64,000 nucleotides of DNA, from NCBI RefSeq assembly GCF_000381925.1, contig NZ_KB907310.1, forward strand, positions 682,001-746,000. Direction: 5' to 3'. This DNA is from Nocardia sp. BMG111209. GTDB lineage: Bacteria > Actinomycetota > Actinomycetes > Mycobacteriales > Mycobacteriaceae. The notes below the pieces were generated by a model, which was not told the origin of the DNA, ran no database searches, and was given only the letters and a program-made list of their open reading frames with translations. Position numbers and translations under genes: made by a program. Shown one piece after another: positions 24,968 to 33,474 of this stretch. Positions within the stretch are counted from its first letter, which is position 1, and every line of letters begins with the position of its first letter.

Positions 24968-26260
24968 TCAGGGTTCCGGTGTCGCGACGATGCGGGCGAA
25001 CCACGCGCACAACAGGATCGCGACCAGCGGGAAGATCAGTGCCGTGGTCAGCGAGGTGAATTTCGCCAGCCAGCCGATCACCGAGGGTCCGGCCAGGAAA
25101 CCGAGATAACCGAGCGTGAATACGTGCGACATATCGGTGGTCGCCGTCTCGGTCCCGAGATTGCCCGCGGCACTGAAGATCTGGGGCACGCCACCGGCCA
25201 GCCCGACCCCCAGCAGCGCCCAGCCCGCCAATGTGACCGGCACCCAGGCCGATCCGACGATCAGGCCCAGTCCGGCCGCGGCGAGCAGCGCGCCCCAGCG
25301 CACCAGCGCCACCCGCCCGAACCGTCCGTTGACCCGATCGGCGGCGAACCGGCCGATGGTCATCGTCGTCGAGAACGCGCCGAAGGCCAGCGCCGCCGTG
25401 GCATCCGAGACGTGCAGCCGCTCGTGCACCTGGAGCGTGCTCCAGTCGTTGGCGACGCCCTCGGTCATCAGGAACGCGATCGCGATCGCGCCGAGCGCCA
25501 GCACCTTTCGCACGTCCCGGCGGCTCGCTCGATCGGATACGGCTGCGCCGACCGCGGTTTCGCCACCGCGCTCCGCGGCCGCGCCGGACGCCTCGCGGCG
25601 ATCCCCGGCGATTTCGGCATCGCCCGGCCCCGGGGTGCTCGCAGCGGCCGATGCCGGCCGGGCGGCGTCGGCGGCCGGGTGCGGGCGATCGTGCGGGAGC
25701 AGGCGCGGCACCAGCACGGCGATCAGCACCAGGCCGAGTGCCGCGACGCCCGCCACGGTCAGCCGGGTGTCCAGTCCGGCGTGCAGCGCGGCCGCGCCGA
25801 CCAGTGATCCGGCCAATCCGCCACAGGAGAACAAGGCATGGAACGCGGACATGATCGGCCGCCCGTACTGCCGTTCCACGTGCACCGCTTGACTGTTCAT
25901 CGACACGTCCAGCGCGCCGTTGCCGAAACCCAACGCCGCCAACCCGATCGCGAGTGTCACCGGACCGGCCGCGTTGATCGGGATCAGGATCACCAGGGAG
26001 ACGAACACGCCGGCCACCGCGACCACGGTGCGACTGCCGGCCCGGTCGGCGATCGGCCCGGCGGCCTGCATGCCGAGGATGCCGCTGCCGGCCATCAGCA
26101 GGATCAGCATGCCCAGCGTGGCGTGCGAAACTCCGGCGCGCGCGGTGATCACCGGGATGTGCACCACCCACATCGACAGCGTGAATCCGTTCAGCCCGAA
26201 CACCGCGAAAACGGCGGCACGCGCGAACCTGGTGGCCGGGGCGAGGGTCGACGTGTCCAC
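24968..26260 (-). CDS. MFS transporter (YbjJ/fucose-permease-like)
   Basis: 430 aa, two six-helix halves separated by an unusually long hydrophilic loop (about residues 195-255) rich in Pro, Ala, Gly and Asp. MWVVHIPVITARAGVSHATLGMLILLMAGSGILGMQAAGPIADRAGSR and NSQAVHVERQYGRPIMSAFHALFSCGGLAGS are characteristic of the YbjJ-like group. Start uncertain between GTG 26260 and GTG 26269; no strong Shine-Dalgarno. Substrate unknown. Confidence 0.85.
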   Translation of the reverse strand: MDTSTLAPATRFARAAVFAVFGLNGFTLSMWVVHIPVITARAGVSHATLGMLILLMAGSGILGMQAAGPIADRAGSRTVVAVAGVFVSLVILIPINAAGPVTLAIGLAALGFGNGALDVSMNSQAVHVERQYGRPIMSAFHALFSCGGLAGSLVGAAALHAGLDTRLTVAGVAALGLVLIAVLVPRLLPHDRPHPAADAARPASAAASTPGPGDAEIAGDRREASGAAAERGGETAVGAAVSDRASRRDVRKVLALGAIAIAFLMTEGVANDWSTLQVHERLHVSDATAALAFGAFSTTMTIGRFAADRVNGRFGRVALVRWGALLAAAGLGLIVGSAWVPVTLAGWALLGVGLAGGVPQIFSAAGNLGTETATTDMSHVFTLGYLGFLAGPSVIGWLAKFTSLTTALIFPLVAILLCAWFARIVATPEP

Positions 26261-26403
26261 CGATTCGACGGTACCGGCTCCCGCCGGGTCACCGATGGGA
26301 CAAGAACAGGTTGCCCGTGGCAAATGTACAGCTACCTTTGTTCCGACAGCCCGGATCGGCGATCCGGGATTCGCTCGGCGACCGGACGAAGGAGGCTCTC
26401 CCG

Positions 26404-27231
26404 ATGCCTGTGTGTACGACGCGCGACGGAGTGGACATCTACTACAAGGACTGGGGTTCGGGCCGCCCGGTCGTGTTCATCCACGGATGGCCGCTGAATG
26501 CCGATGCCTGGGACGACCAGATGAAGGCGGTCGCCGACGCGGGTTTCCGGGGTATCGCCCACGATCGCCGTGGTCACGGCCGCTCGGAGCAGCCGTGGGA
26601 CGGTTACGACTTCGACACCTTCGCCGACGATCTGAACGATCTGCTGACGCAGCTCGACCTGCGGGACGTGACCCTGGTCGCGCATTCGATGGGCGGCGGC
26701 GAGCTCGCCCGCTACATCGGCCGGCACGGCACCTCGCGGGTCCGTTCGGCCGTACTGCTGTCGGCGATCACGCCGCACATGCTGAAGACCGCCGACAATC
26801 CGTCGGGTGTGCCCGAGGACGCCCTCGTGCAGATCAAGAACGGGATCCTCGGGGAGCGGTCGCAGTTCTGGAAGGACGTGTCCGAGATGTTCTTCGGCGC
26901 GAACCGCCGCGGCTCGAAGGCCACCCAGGGCAACCGGGACGCGTTCTGGTTCATGGCGATGCACGAATCCATCCAGGCCGGCGTGAAGTGCGTGGACGCC
27001 TTCGGCTGGGACGATTTCACCGCCGACCTGAAGAAGTTCGACATCCCGACCCTGATCGTGCACGGCGACGACGATCAGATCGTGCCGATCGACGCCACCG
27101 CCCGGCAGGCGGTCGAGATCATCCGGGACGCGAGCCTCATCGTCTACGAGGGCGCCTCGCACGGCCTGGCCATGGTGCCGGGCGACAAGGAGCGTTTCCT
27201 CAAGGATCTGACCACCTTCCTGGGGGTCTGA
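26404..27231 (+). CDS. Alpha/beta hydrolase, non-heme chloroperoxidase/arylesterase-like
   Basis: 275 aa. Oxyanion strand FIHGWPLNADAWDDQ, nucleophile elbow AHSMGGGE (Ser98), acid in VHGDDDQIVP (Asp), and His in EGASHGLA. Matches the cofactor-free haloperoxidase/esterase family, whose natural role is usually ester or lactone hydrolysis. GAAGGAGG is 9 nt before ATG 26404. Free-standing between divergent and convergent transporter genes. Confidence 0.9.
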   Translation: MPVCTTRDGVDIYYKDWGSGRPVVFIHGWPLNADAWDDQMKAVADAGFRGIAHDRRGHGRSEQPWDGYDFDTFADDLNDLLTQLDLRDVTLVAHSMGGGELARYIGRHGTSRVRSAVLLSAITPHMLKTADNPSGVPEDALVQIKNGILGERSQFWKDVSEMFFGANRRGSKATQGNRDAFWFMAMHESIQAGVKCVDAFGWDDFTADLKKFDIPTLIVHGDDDQIVPIDATARQAVEIIRDASLIVYEGASHGLAMVPGDKERFLKDLTTFLGV

Positions 27232-27252
27232 CCCGAGATGACCCGGCGCCGG

Positions 27253-28545
27253 CTACCGCGACGCGGCGGTGGTCGGCGCCGTCCGGCCACGCGGCGCGAG
27301 CACCCATCGCACCAGCAGGCCGGCGGCCAGTGCCCAGAAGGCCGCCCCGATACCGGCGATCGTGATCGCCGACGCCGAGACGAGGAAGGTCACCACGGCC
27401 GCCGTGCGATGTTCGGCCGGGCCCAGCGCGGCGGTCAGCGCACTCGCCAGGGTGGCCAGGAGGGCAAGGCCCGCAACGCTTTCCAGCGCACCCCGGGGCG
27501 CGGCGGCGACCAGCGTCACCAGTGCGGCGGCAGCGGGCGCGATCAGCAGATAGGTACCGCCGGTACCGACCGCCGCGATCCATCGGCGGCGCGGATCCGG
27601 ATGGGCCGCGGGCGCCGCGGTCAGCGCCGCGCTGATCGCGGCCAGATTCACCACGTGCCCACCGGCGGTCGCACCCACCAGCGTGCCCAGCCCCGTGGTG
27701 ATCATCGCCGCCCGCCACGGCACCCGATAGCCGAACGACGAGAGCACCGCGGTGCCGGGGATGTTCTGCGCGGCCATCGTGACGATGTACAGCGGCACCG
27801 CGACGCCGACCACCGCCTGCCAGGTCCAGTGCGGCGCGGTCAGTTCCACCCGCGGCGTCATGGCGGCGAGATCCAGGTGGCGATGGGTCACCGCGATATC
27901 GATACCCGCGCCGACGGCCGCGGTCGCGAACGCCGCCAGTACCGCCCAGCGGGCGGCGAACCGTTGCAGCACCAGCCACACGACGAGCACCGGCACCACC
28001 ACGGCCGGACTGACGGTCACCGAACGCACCGGCGCGAGGCACAGCGGCACCAGCACCCCGGCCAGCATGGCCTGCGCGATCTCGACCGGAATCGCCGCGA
28101 TCAGCCGGCCGAGCCGATCCCAGAATCCGGTGAGCACGATCAGCACCCCGGTCACCAGGAACGCGCCGACGGCCGCGGCCCAGCCCCCGGCCACCGCACC
28201 GGTGCTCGCCAGCAACGCCGCACCGGGGGTGGACCAGGCCAGCGTGATCGGGATGCGAAAACGCCGGGCCAGCAACAACATTCCGATCGCCTGGGTGAGA
28301 CAGACGACCATCAGGCCCGAGGCCGCCTGTGCCGGTGTGGCGCCCATCTCGGTCAGCCCGGCCAGCACCACCGCGAACGAACTGGTGAATCCGACCAGCG
28401 CCGCCACCGCCCCCGCGCCGATCGCATGCGCGGTATGGCTCGGCGGGCCACCTGCCGGAGCCACCGGGTCGCCGGCCCGTGGTTCGGGCGAATCGACCGG
28501 TTCGGTGGGCGAGGCTCCGGGGGATTCGGCGGCGGTGGTGCTCAT
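27253..28545 (-). CDS. BenE-family benzoate/H+ symporter-like transporter
   Basis: 430 aa with about 12 membrane segments after a 40-residue Pro/Ser/Glu-rich N-terminus. Typical BenE features are GFTSSFAVVLAGL near the start, LAWSTPGAALLASTGAV, and QNIPGTAVLSSFGYRVPW. Likely imports benzoate or a related aromatic acid. 78 nt downstream of the asnC gene on the same strand, so the AsnC regulator may control it. No benzoate-degradation genes are nearby. Confidence 0.88.
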   Translation of the reverse strand: MSTTAAESPGASPTEPVDSPEPRAGDPVAPAGGPPSHTAHAIGAGAVAALVGFTSSFAVVLAGLTEMGATPAQAASGLMVVCLTQAIGMLLLARRFRIPITLAWSTPGAALLASTGAVAGGWAAAVGAFLVTGVLIVLTGFWDRLGRLIAAIPVEIAQAMLAGVLVPLCLAPVRSVTVSPAVVVPVLVVWLVLQRFAARWAVLAAFATAAVGAGIDIAVTHRHLDLAAMTPRVELTAPHWTWQAVVGVAVPLYIVTMAAQNIPGTAVLSSFGYRVPWRAAMITTGLGTLVGATAGGHVVNLAAISAALTAAPAAHPDPRRRWIAAVGTGGTYLLIAPAAAALVTLVAAAPRGALESVAGLALLATLASALTAALGPAEHRTAAVVTFLVSASAITIAGIGAAFWALAAGLLVRWVLAPRGRTAPTTAASR

Positions 28546-28623
28546 CGTGTCATCGTCGGTGACCGCGTTCGGTGCGGTCAGCGGCCAATCGTGCGAAACT
28601 GGTCCGTTTTCGGTCCGGCGGGC

Positions 28624-29127
28624 TCAGCGGGTGTTGCCGTCGGCGGCCACCCGGGCCAGCAGGGGGGCCGTGCGGGGGCCGACGAACTGCTGCATCACCA
28701 GGGCCATATTGGTGCGTTCCACGCCGCGGATCTCCAGGATCCGGCCCGCGACCCGGTACAGATCGTCGGCGTCGCGGGCGACGACGCGGACGGTGAGATC
28801 GGTCTGACCGGTCAGCCCGCACACCTCGGTGACCTCCGGGACCCGGGCCAGCTCGTCGACGACGGCGTCCAGGGTGTGCTGATCGACCACGACGGAGACG
28901 AACGCGGCCAGCGGATACCCCAGCGCGCGCGGATCGACCCGGCGTTCGAAACTCGCCAGCACCCCGGCCGACTCCCAGCGGGCCAGCCGGGCCTGCACGG
29001 TGTTGCGGGACAGCCCCAGGCGGGTGGCCAGCTCCACGCCGGTGGCGCGGGGATTGGCGACCAGCTCCAGCAACAGCCGCGCATCCGTCGCGTCGATCAC
29101 GGCACCGATCTGCTCTGCACTGGACAT
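28624..29127 (-). CDS. Lrp/AsnC-family regulator divergent from the 2-oxoacid dehydrogenase operon
   Basis: 167 aa. N-terminal helix-turn-helix IDATDARLLLELVANPRATGVELATRLGLSRNTVQARLARWESAGVL; C-terminal RAM domain with VCGLTGQTDLTVRVVARDADDLY, which binds amino acids. Divergent from the operon starting at 29337, with a 17-bp dyad between. It fits the BkdR-type regulator of branched-chain 2-oxoacid breakdown (known arrangement in actinomycetes and pseudomonads). ATG 29127 chosen; a longer reading to 29508 overlaps the other gene. Confidence 0.9.
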   Translation of the reverse strand: MSSAEQIGAVIDATDARLLLELVANPRATGVELATRLGLSRNTVQARLARWESAGVLASFERRVDPRALGYPLAAFVSVVVDQHTLDAVVDELARVPEVTEVCGLTGQTDLTVRVVARDADDLYRVAGRILEIRGVERTNMALVMQQFVGPRTAPLLARVAADGNTR

Positions 29128-29193
29128 GTAACGCAGTATGACAGGCGACTCCCCGGTCGTGCCACGCATTCTGCCCAGTTGCGAGGTTGGTAC

Positions 29194-29210
29194 TTGCGCG
29201 ATTCGCTCAA
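29194..29210. promoter_or_regulatory. AsnC/BkdR operator candidate
   Basis: TTGCGCGATTCGCTCAA: 17 bp dyad with only one mismatched pair (C29197 against T29207). Lrp/AsnC sites are typically 15-17 bp dyads of this form. It lies 67 nt upstream of asnC and 127 nt upstream of E1alpha. Confidence 0.6.
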
Positions 29211-29336
29211 TCGTGGATGCTGTGTGGTGTAGGACACCATTGCACCGCAACGGCCGGCGACCCCGGCCGGAACCGGAGGCGGCGGCTGCGCCACCCGCGC
29301 AGCGGCCCCGTGATCGCCCGGACGGGCGAGGAGGCG

Positions 29337-30422
29337 ATGACGATGACCGACCCGAGCGCCTATCCGGTGCAGTTGGTCCAGCCCGACGGCCGCCGCGTAC
29401 TCGATCGCGAGCACGCCGCCCTGGTCGCCGATGTCGGCCCCGAACGGCTGCGGCGAATGTACGAGGACATGGTCGCCGCCCGGCGCATCGACACCGAGGC
29501 GACCGCACTGCAACGCCAGGGCCAGCTCGGCCTGTGGCCGCCGCTGCTGGGCCAGGAAGGCGCGCAGATCGGTTCCGCCCACGCTCTGAACTCCGACGAT
29601 TACGTGTTCTGCAGCTATCGCGAGGCCGCGGTGGCCTACTGCCGGGGTGTCGATCCGGGCGCGATCACCCGGATGTGGCGCGGTGTCGCGCACTGCTGCT
29701 GGGAGCCGGACACGATCAACATGACCAATCCGGCGATCGTGGTCGGCGCGCAGGGTCTGCACGCCACCGGCTACGCCTACGCGGCACATCTCGACGGCGC
29801 CGAGATCGCGACCATCGCCTATTTCGGCGACGGCGCGACGAGTCAGGGCGATATCGCGGAGGCGCTCGGCTTCGCCTCCTCGTGGAGTGCCCCGGTGGTG
29901 TTCTTCTGCCAGAACAACCACTGGGCGATCAGCGAACCGGTACAGGTGCAGAGCGCGACCCCGATCGCGCGCCGGGCCTACGGCTACGGCATGCCGGCCG
30001 TCCAGGTCGACGGCAACGACGCGCTGGGTGTGCTCGCGGTGACCCGGCAGGCGGTGGCCCGGGCGCGGGCCGGTGGCGGGCCGTCGTTCATCGAGGCGAT
30101 CACCTACCGGATGGGCCCGCACACCACCGCCGACGATCCGACCCGCTATCGCGCGGCGGCGGAGCTGGAACTGTGGCGGCGCCGCGATCCGATCGATCGG
30201 ATGCGCCGGCTGCTGGAACGAGAAGGGTTCTGGGACAGCGACTTCGAGCAACAGGTACGCGATCGTTCGGACGCTGTGGGGGAGCGGGTGCGCAGCGCCA
30301 CGGTCGGCATGCCCGATCCGGCGCCGGCCGCGTTGTTCGAGCACGTATACGCGACACCGCATCCGCTGATCGACGAACAGCGGCGGGACTACACCGCATA
30401 CCTGGAGGGAGTCCGGTCATGA
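29337..30422 (+). CDS. bkdA: Branched-chain 2-oxoacid dehydrogenase E1 alpha
   Basis: 361 aa thiamine-diphosphate subunit decarboxylating branched 2-oxoacids (from Val, Leu, Ile) and passing the acyl group to E2. ThDP/Mg motif GDGATSQGDIAEALGFASSWSAPVVFFCQNN; SYREAAVAYCRG; the TYRMGPHTTADDPTRYR phosphorylation-loop equivalent. GAGGAGGCG directly precedes ATG 29337. ATG of the next gene overlaps its stop (ATGA). No E3 gene is in the operon, so the general lipoamide dehydrogenase must serve. Confidence 0.93.
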   Translation: MTMTDPSAYPVQLVQPDGRRVLDREHAALVADVGPERLRRMYEDMVAARRIDTEATALQRQGQLGLWPPLLGQEGAQIGSAHALNSDDYVFCSYREAAVAYCRGVDPGAITRMWRGVAHCCWEPDTINMTNPAIVVGAQGLHATGYAYAAHLDGAEIATIAYFGDGATSQGDIAEALGFASSWSAPVVFFCQNNHWAISEPVQVQSATPIARRAYGYGMPAVQVDGNDALGVLAVTRQAVARARAGGGPSFIEAITYRMGPHTTADDPTRYRAAAELELWRRRDPIDRMRRLLEREGFWDSDFEQQVRDRSDAVGERVRSATVGMPDPAPAALFEHVYATPHPLIDEQRRDYTAYLEGVRS

Positions 30423-31393
30423 TCACGTTCGCCGCCGCTCTGAACACGGGCCTGCGCCGCGCCCTGGAGGACGATCCCAAGGTGGTGCTGCTCGGTGAGG
30501 ACATCGGCCGGCTCGGCGGTGTCTTCCGGGTCACCGACACCCTGCAGAAGGATTTCGGGGACAACCGGGTGATCGATACGCCGCTGGCCGAATCCGGCAT
30601 CATCGGAACGGCTTTCGGGATGGCGCTGCGCGGCTACCGGCCGGTGTGCGAGATCCAGTTCGACGGCTTCGTGTATCCGGCGTTCGATCAGATCGTCTCG
30701 CAGGTCGCGAAGATCCACTACCGCACCGGCGGCGCGGCCTCGGCGCCGCTGACCGTGCGGATCCCGTTCGGCGGCGGGATCGGGGCGGTGGAGCACCACT
30801 CCGAGTCGCCGGAGGCGTACTTCGCGCACACCGCCGGGCTGCGGGTGGTCTCGCCGAGTACCCCCGCCGACGCGTATCTCATGTTGCGCCAATCGATTTC
30901 GCTGCCCGACCCGGTGATCTTCCTGGAGCCCAAGCGCCGTTACTGGGACAAGGCCGAGGTCGATCCCGATGCGCTGGACGCCGATCCGTATCCCCTGGAC
31001 CGGGCCCGGATCTGCCGTCCGGGCCGGGACGCCACGATCGTCGCGTACGGCGGCATGGTCCGCACCGCGCTGACCGCGGCCGAGATCGCCGCGGGGGAGG
31101 GGCACGAACTGGAGGTGATCGATCTGCGCAGCCTGTCGCCGATCGACTTCGACACGGTCGAGGAATCGGTGCGGCGGACCGGCCGGCTCGTCGTCACGCA
31201 CGAGGCGCCGGTGTTCGCGGGGCTCGGCGCGGAGATCGCCGCCCGGATCAGCGAACGCTGTTTCTACTACTTGGAGGCGCCGGTCCTGCGCGTCGGTGGC
31301 TTCGACATCCCCTATCCCCCCGCTAAGCTCGAACGGCACCACCTGCCCGACCCCGATCGCATCCTGGATGCGGTCGATCGAACGTTTGCGTGA
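30419..31393 (+). CDS. bkdB: Branched-chain 2-oxoacid dehydrogenase E1 beta
   Basis: 324 aa transketolase-like subunit forming the E1 heterotetramer with the gene before. Motifs: LGEDIGRLGGVFRVTDTL, DTPLAESGIIGTAFGMALRGYRPVCEIQF, and RIPFGGGIGAVEHHSESPEAYFAHTAGLRVVSPSTP. The C-terminal half carries VIDLRSLSPID and VTHEAPVFAGLGAEI. Overlap of 4 nt with both neighbours indicates translation coupling. Confidence 0.94.
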   Translation: MITFAAALNTGLRRALEDDPKVVLLGEDIGRLGGVFRVTDTLQKDFGDNRVIDTPLAESGIIGTAFGMALRGYRPVCEIQFDGFVYPAFDQIVSQVAKIHYRTGGAASAPLTVRIPFGGGIGAVEHHSESPEAYFAHTAGLRVVSPSTPADAYLMLRQSISLPDPVIFLEPKRRYWDKAEVDPDALDADPYPLDRARICRPGRDATIVAYGGMVRTALTAAEIAAGEGHELEVIDLRSLSPIDFDTVEESVRRTGRLVVTHEAPVFAGLGAEIAARISERCFYYLEAPVLRVGGFDIPYPPAKLERHHLPDPDRILDAVDRTFA

Positions 31394-32895
31394 CACCGTC
31401 CGACCGCCCGTTCAGACAGAGGTGCCCCTTGCCGAACGACTCGGAAAACCGTGTGGTGGAAGCCCGCCGCCAGATCCTGGAGTTCCGGCTCCCCGATCTC
31501 GGCGAGGGTTTGGCCGACGCGGAGTTGATCTCCTGGGCCGTGGCGGTCGGTGACGCCGTCGAGCTCAATCAGACCATCGCCGAGGTGGAGACGGCCAAGG
31601 CGCAGGTGGCGCTGCCCAGCCCGTTCGCCGGTGAGGTGGTGGAACTGCTCGCCGAGCCCGGCGACACCGTCGCCGTGGGCGCCGCGCTGATCCGGGTGGC
31701 CGCCTCGGACGCGGCGCCGGGTCCGTCGTCACCGGACGCGGTCGCGTCCCGGGGTGGCCGCGCAGAATCCGTGAACAGCGAATCCGACGGCGCCGCAACC
31801 GATTCCGGTGGCAGGCGCGCGATACTGGTCGGTTACGGCCCGGAGGAGGAGACGGCCTCCCGCCGCGGCCGCCCACCGGTGAGCGGATCCGGCGGCCCAG
31901 CGGTGAGCCGATCGGATGACACGGAGATGCCCGCGTACCCCGAGTTCGCGACCCGGCAGGCCGCCACCCCCGCGGCCCGCAAACTCGGCCGGGAACTCGG
32001 TATCGATCTCGCCGTCGTGGCCGGCTCCGGCCCGGGTGGCGCGGTCACCGTGGAAGATGTGCGGCAGGCCGTTCCGGTCTCCCAGCCGATGAATCGCGCT
32101 CGCCCCGTCGACGATCCGGACGCTCGGGCGGCCGCTCCGGCGCCGCCGGCCATGCGGCCCGAGGACGGCGGCCCGGCCCGGCCGGCCCCCGTCGAGCGCG
32201 AGACCCGGATCCCGGTCAGCGGCGTCCGCAAGCGCACCGCGGCGGCGATGGTCACCAGTTCCCACACCATTCCGCAGGCCAGCGCGTTCGTGACCACCGA
32301 TTTCACCGCGTCGATGGAGTTGCTGGACCATCTGCGCAACACGGCCTCCTTCAGCGGCCTCAGCCTGACGCCGCTGGCGCTGACCGCCAAGGCCGCGCTC
32401 GCCGCGATGGCGGAATTCCCGGGCATCAACTCGTTCTGGGACGAGGAGAACCGGGAGATCGTCACCAAGCACTATGTGAACCTGGGTATCGCGGTCGCCA
32501 CCGACCGCGGGCTGCTGGTGCCGAACGTCAAGGAGGCGCAGACGCTGAGCCTGCGCGATCTGTGCCGCGACATCGGCTGGGTGGCCGAGATGTCGCGCTC
32601 CGGCGCCGCCACCCCCGCGGATCTGATCGGCGGCACCTTCACCATCAGCAACGTCGGGGTCTTCGGCGTGGATATCGGTGTGCCGCTGGTGAATCCGGGC
32701 GAGGGCGCGATCCTGTGCCTCGGCTCGATCCGCAAGCGGCCGTGGGTCTACCGCGACGAACCGGCGGTGCGCTGGGTCACCACGCTGGGCCTGAGCTTCG
32801 ACCACCGGATGATCGACGGCGAACTGGGCTCCCGATTCCTGTCGACCGTGGCGTCGCTGCTGGAGGATCCGCTGACGCTGCTCGGCCGGGTCTGA
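31390..32895 (+). CDS. bkdC: Dihydrolipoamide acyltransferase E2 of branched-chain 2-oxoacid dehydrogenase
   Basis: 501 aa if GTG 31390 (GTGA overlap) is used; TTG 31429 with GAGGTG upstream is the main alternative and gives 488 aa. Lipoyl domain about 29-107 with lipoyl Lys70 (VETAKAQV); E3-binding domain about 191-227 (TPAARKLGRELGIDL...GSGPGGAVTVEDV); catalytic domain about 265-500 ending in LSFDHRMIDGELGSRFL with the active-site His. Both linkers are long and rich in Pro, Ala, Ser and Gly. One lipoyl domain only. Confidence 0.93.
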   Translation: MTPSDRPFRQRCPLPNDSENRVVEARRQILEFRLPDLGEGLADAELISWAVAVGDAVELNQTIAEVETAKAQVALPSPFAGEVVELLAEPGDTVAVGAALIRVAASDAAPGPSSPDAVASRGGRAESVNSESDGAATDSGGRRAILVGYGPEEETASRRGRPPVSGSGGPAVSRSDDTEMPAYPEFATRQAATPAARKLGRELGIDLAVVAGSGPGGAVTVEDVRQAVPVSQPMNRARPVDDPDARAAAPAPPAMRPEDGGPARPAPVERETRIPVSGVRKRTAAAMVTSSHTIPQASAFVTTDFTASMELLDHLRNTASFSGLSLTPLALTAKAALAAMAEFPGINSFWDEENREIVTKHYVNLGIAVATDRGLLVPNVKEAQTLSLRDLCRDIGWVAEMSRSGAATPADLIGGTFTISNVGVFGVDIGVPLVNPGEGAILCLGSIRKRPWVYRDEPAVRWVTTLGLSFDHRMIDGELGSRFLSTVASLLEDPLTLLGRV

Positions 32896-32924
32896 GGCCG
32901 CTCACGAGAATCGACAGCGCGGGC

Positions 32925-33347
32925 TCAGGTCAGCGTTTCGGCAGCTTCGCGGATGACGGCGGGGATCTCGACCGGTTTGCGCGTCAGCTCGTCGACGTAG
33001 ACGTGCACGAACCGGCCGGTCGCCGCCGCTTCCAGCCGGTCGCCGTCCTCGCGGAAGACGGCGAGGTCGTAGGTGATGCTCGAGTGGCCGAGGCGGGCGA
33101 TGCGCAGGCCGACGCGCAGCCGGTCGGGGAAGCTCAGCGAGCCGAGGAACTTGCAGGAGGTCTCGGCGACCACGCCGATGGCGGGCAGGTCGCGGATATC
33201 GGTGCCGGTGGCGTGCATCAGCCAGGCGTTGACCGCGGTGTCGAAGTACGAGTAGTAGGTCACGTTGTTCACGTGGCCGTAGTGATCGTTGTCGGCCCAC
33301 CGGGTCGGGACCGGCCAGAGCACCGGGTAGTCGTCCTGCGTCGTCAC
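32925..33347 (-). CDS. Acyl-CoA thioesterase, 4HBT hotdog family
   Basis: 140 aa hotdog-fold thioesterase. The motif TRWADNDHYGHVNNVTYYSYFDTA contains the catalytic Asp of the YbgC/4-hydroxybenzoyl-CoA group. It could release CoA from acyl-CoAs of the neighbouring branched-chain pathway. Convergent with bkdC (29 nt) and divergent from icmF. GTG 33347 has a TATTGT -10 box 7 nt upstream, predicting a leaderless transcript. Confidence 0.88.
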   Translation of the reverse strand: MTTQDDYPVLWPVPTRWADNDHYGHVNNVTYYSYFDTAVNAWLMHATGTDIRDLPAIGVVAETSCKFLGSLSFPDRLRVGLRIARLGHSSITYDLAVFREDGDRLEAAATGRFVHVYVDELTRKPVEIPAVIREAAETLT

Positions 33348-33354
33348 CAGGCCG

Positions 33355-33360
33355 ACAATA
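33355..33360 (-). promoter_or_regulatory. -10 hexamer TATTGT, leaderless start for thioesterase
   Basis: On the minus strand TATTGT ends 7 nt before the GTG at 33347. Confidence 0.5.
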
Positions 33361-33474
33361 GCGGCCCGCCCCGCGGACGCGCGTCGCGCATTGCGTGCCG
33401 AGGGGGTCCTGCACTAGATTTACTTTGACGTCCTACTATTGGGATGGCAACTGATGCACGGTGTGGAGGTAACC

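Noticed and set aside
27238..29232. Long plus-strand frame antisense to benE and asnC
   Set aside because: Low-complexity Arg/Gly/His/Gln composition; sense genes have clear membrane and helix-turn-helix motifs.
33348..33474. Possible cobalamin riboswitch upstream of icmF
   Set aside because: Only 127 nt separate icmF from the divergent thioesterase and I see no B12-box-like or large helical structure; a normal GGAGG ribosome binding site is present.
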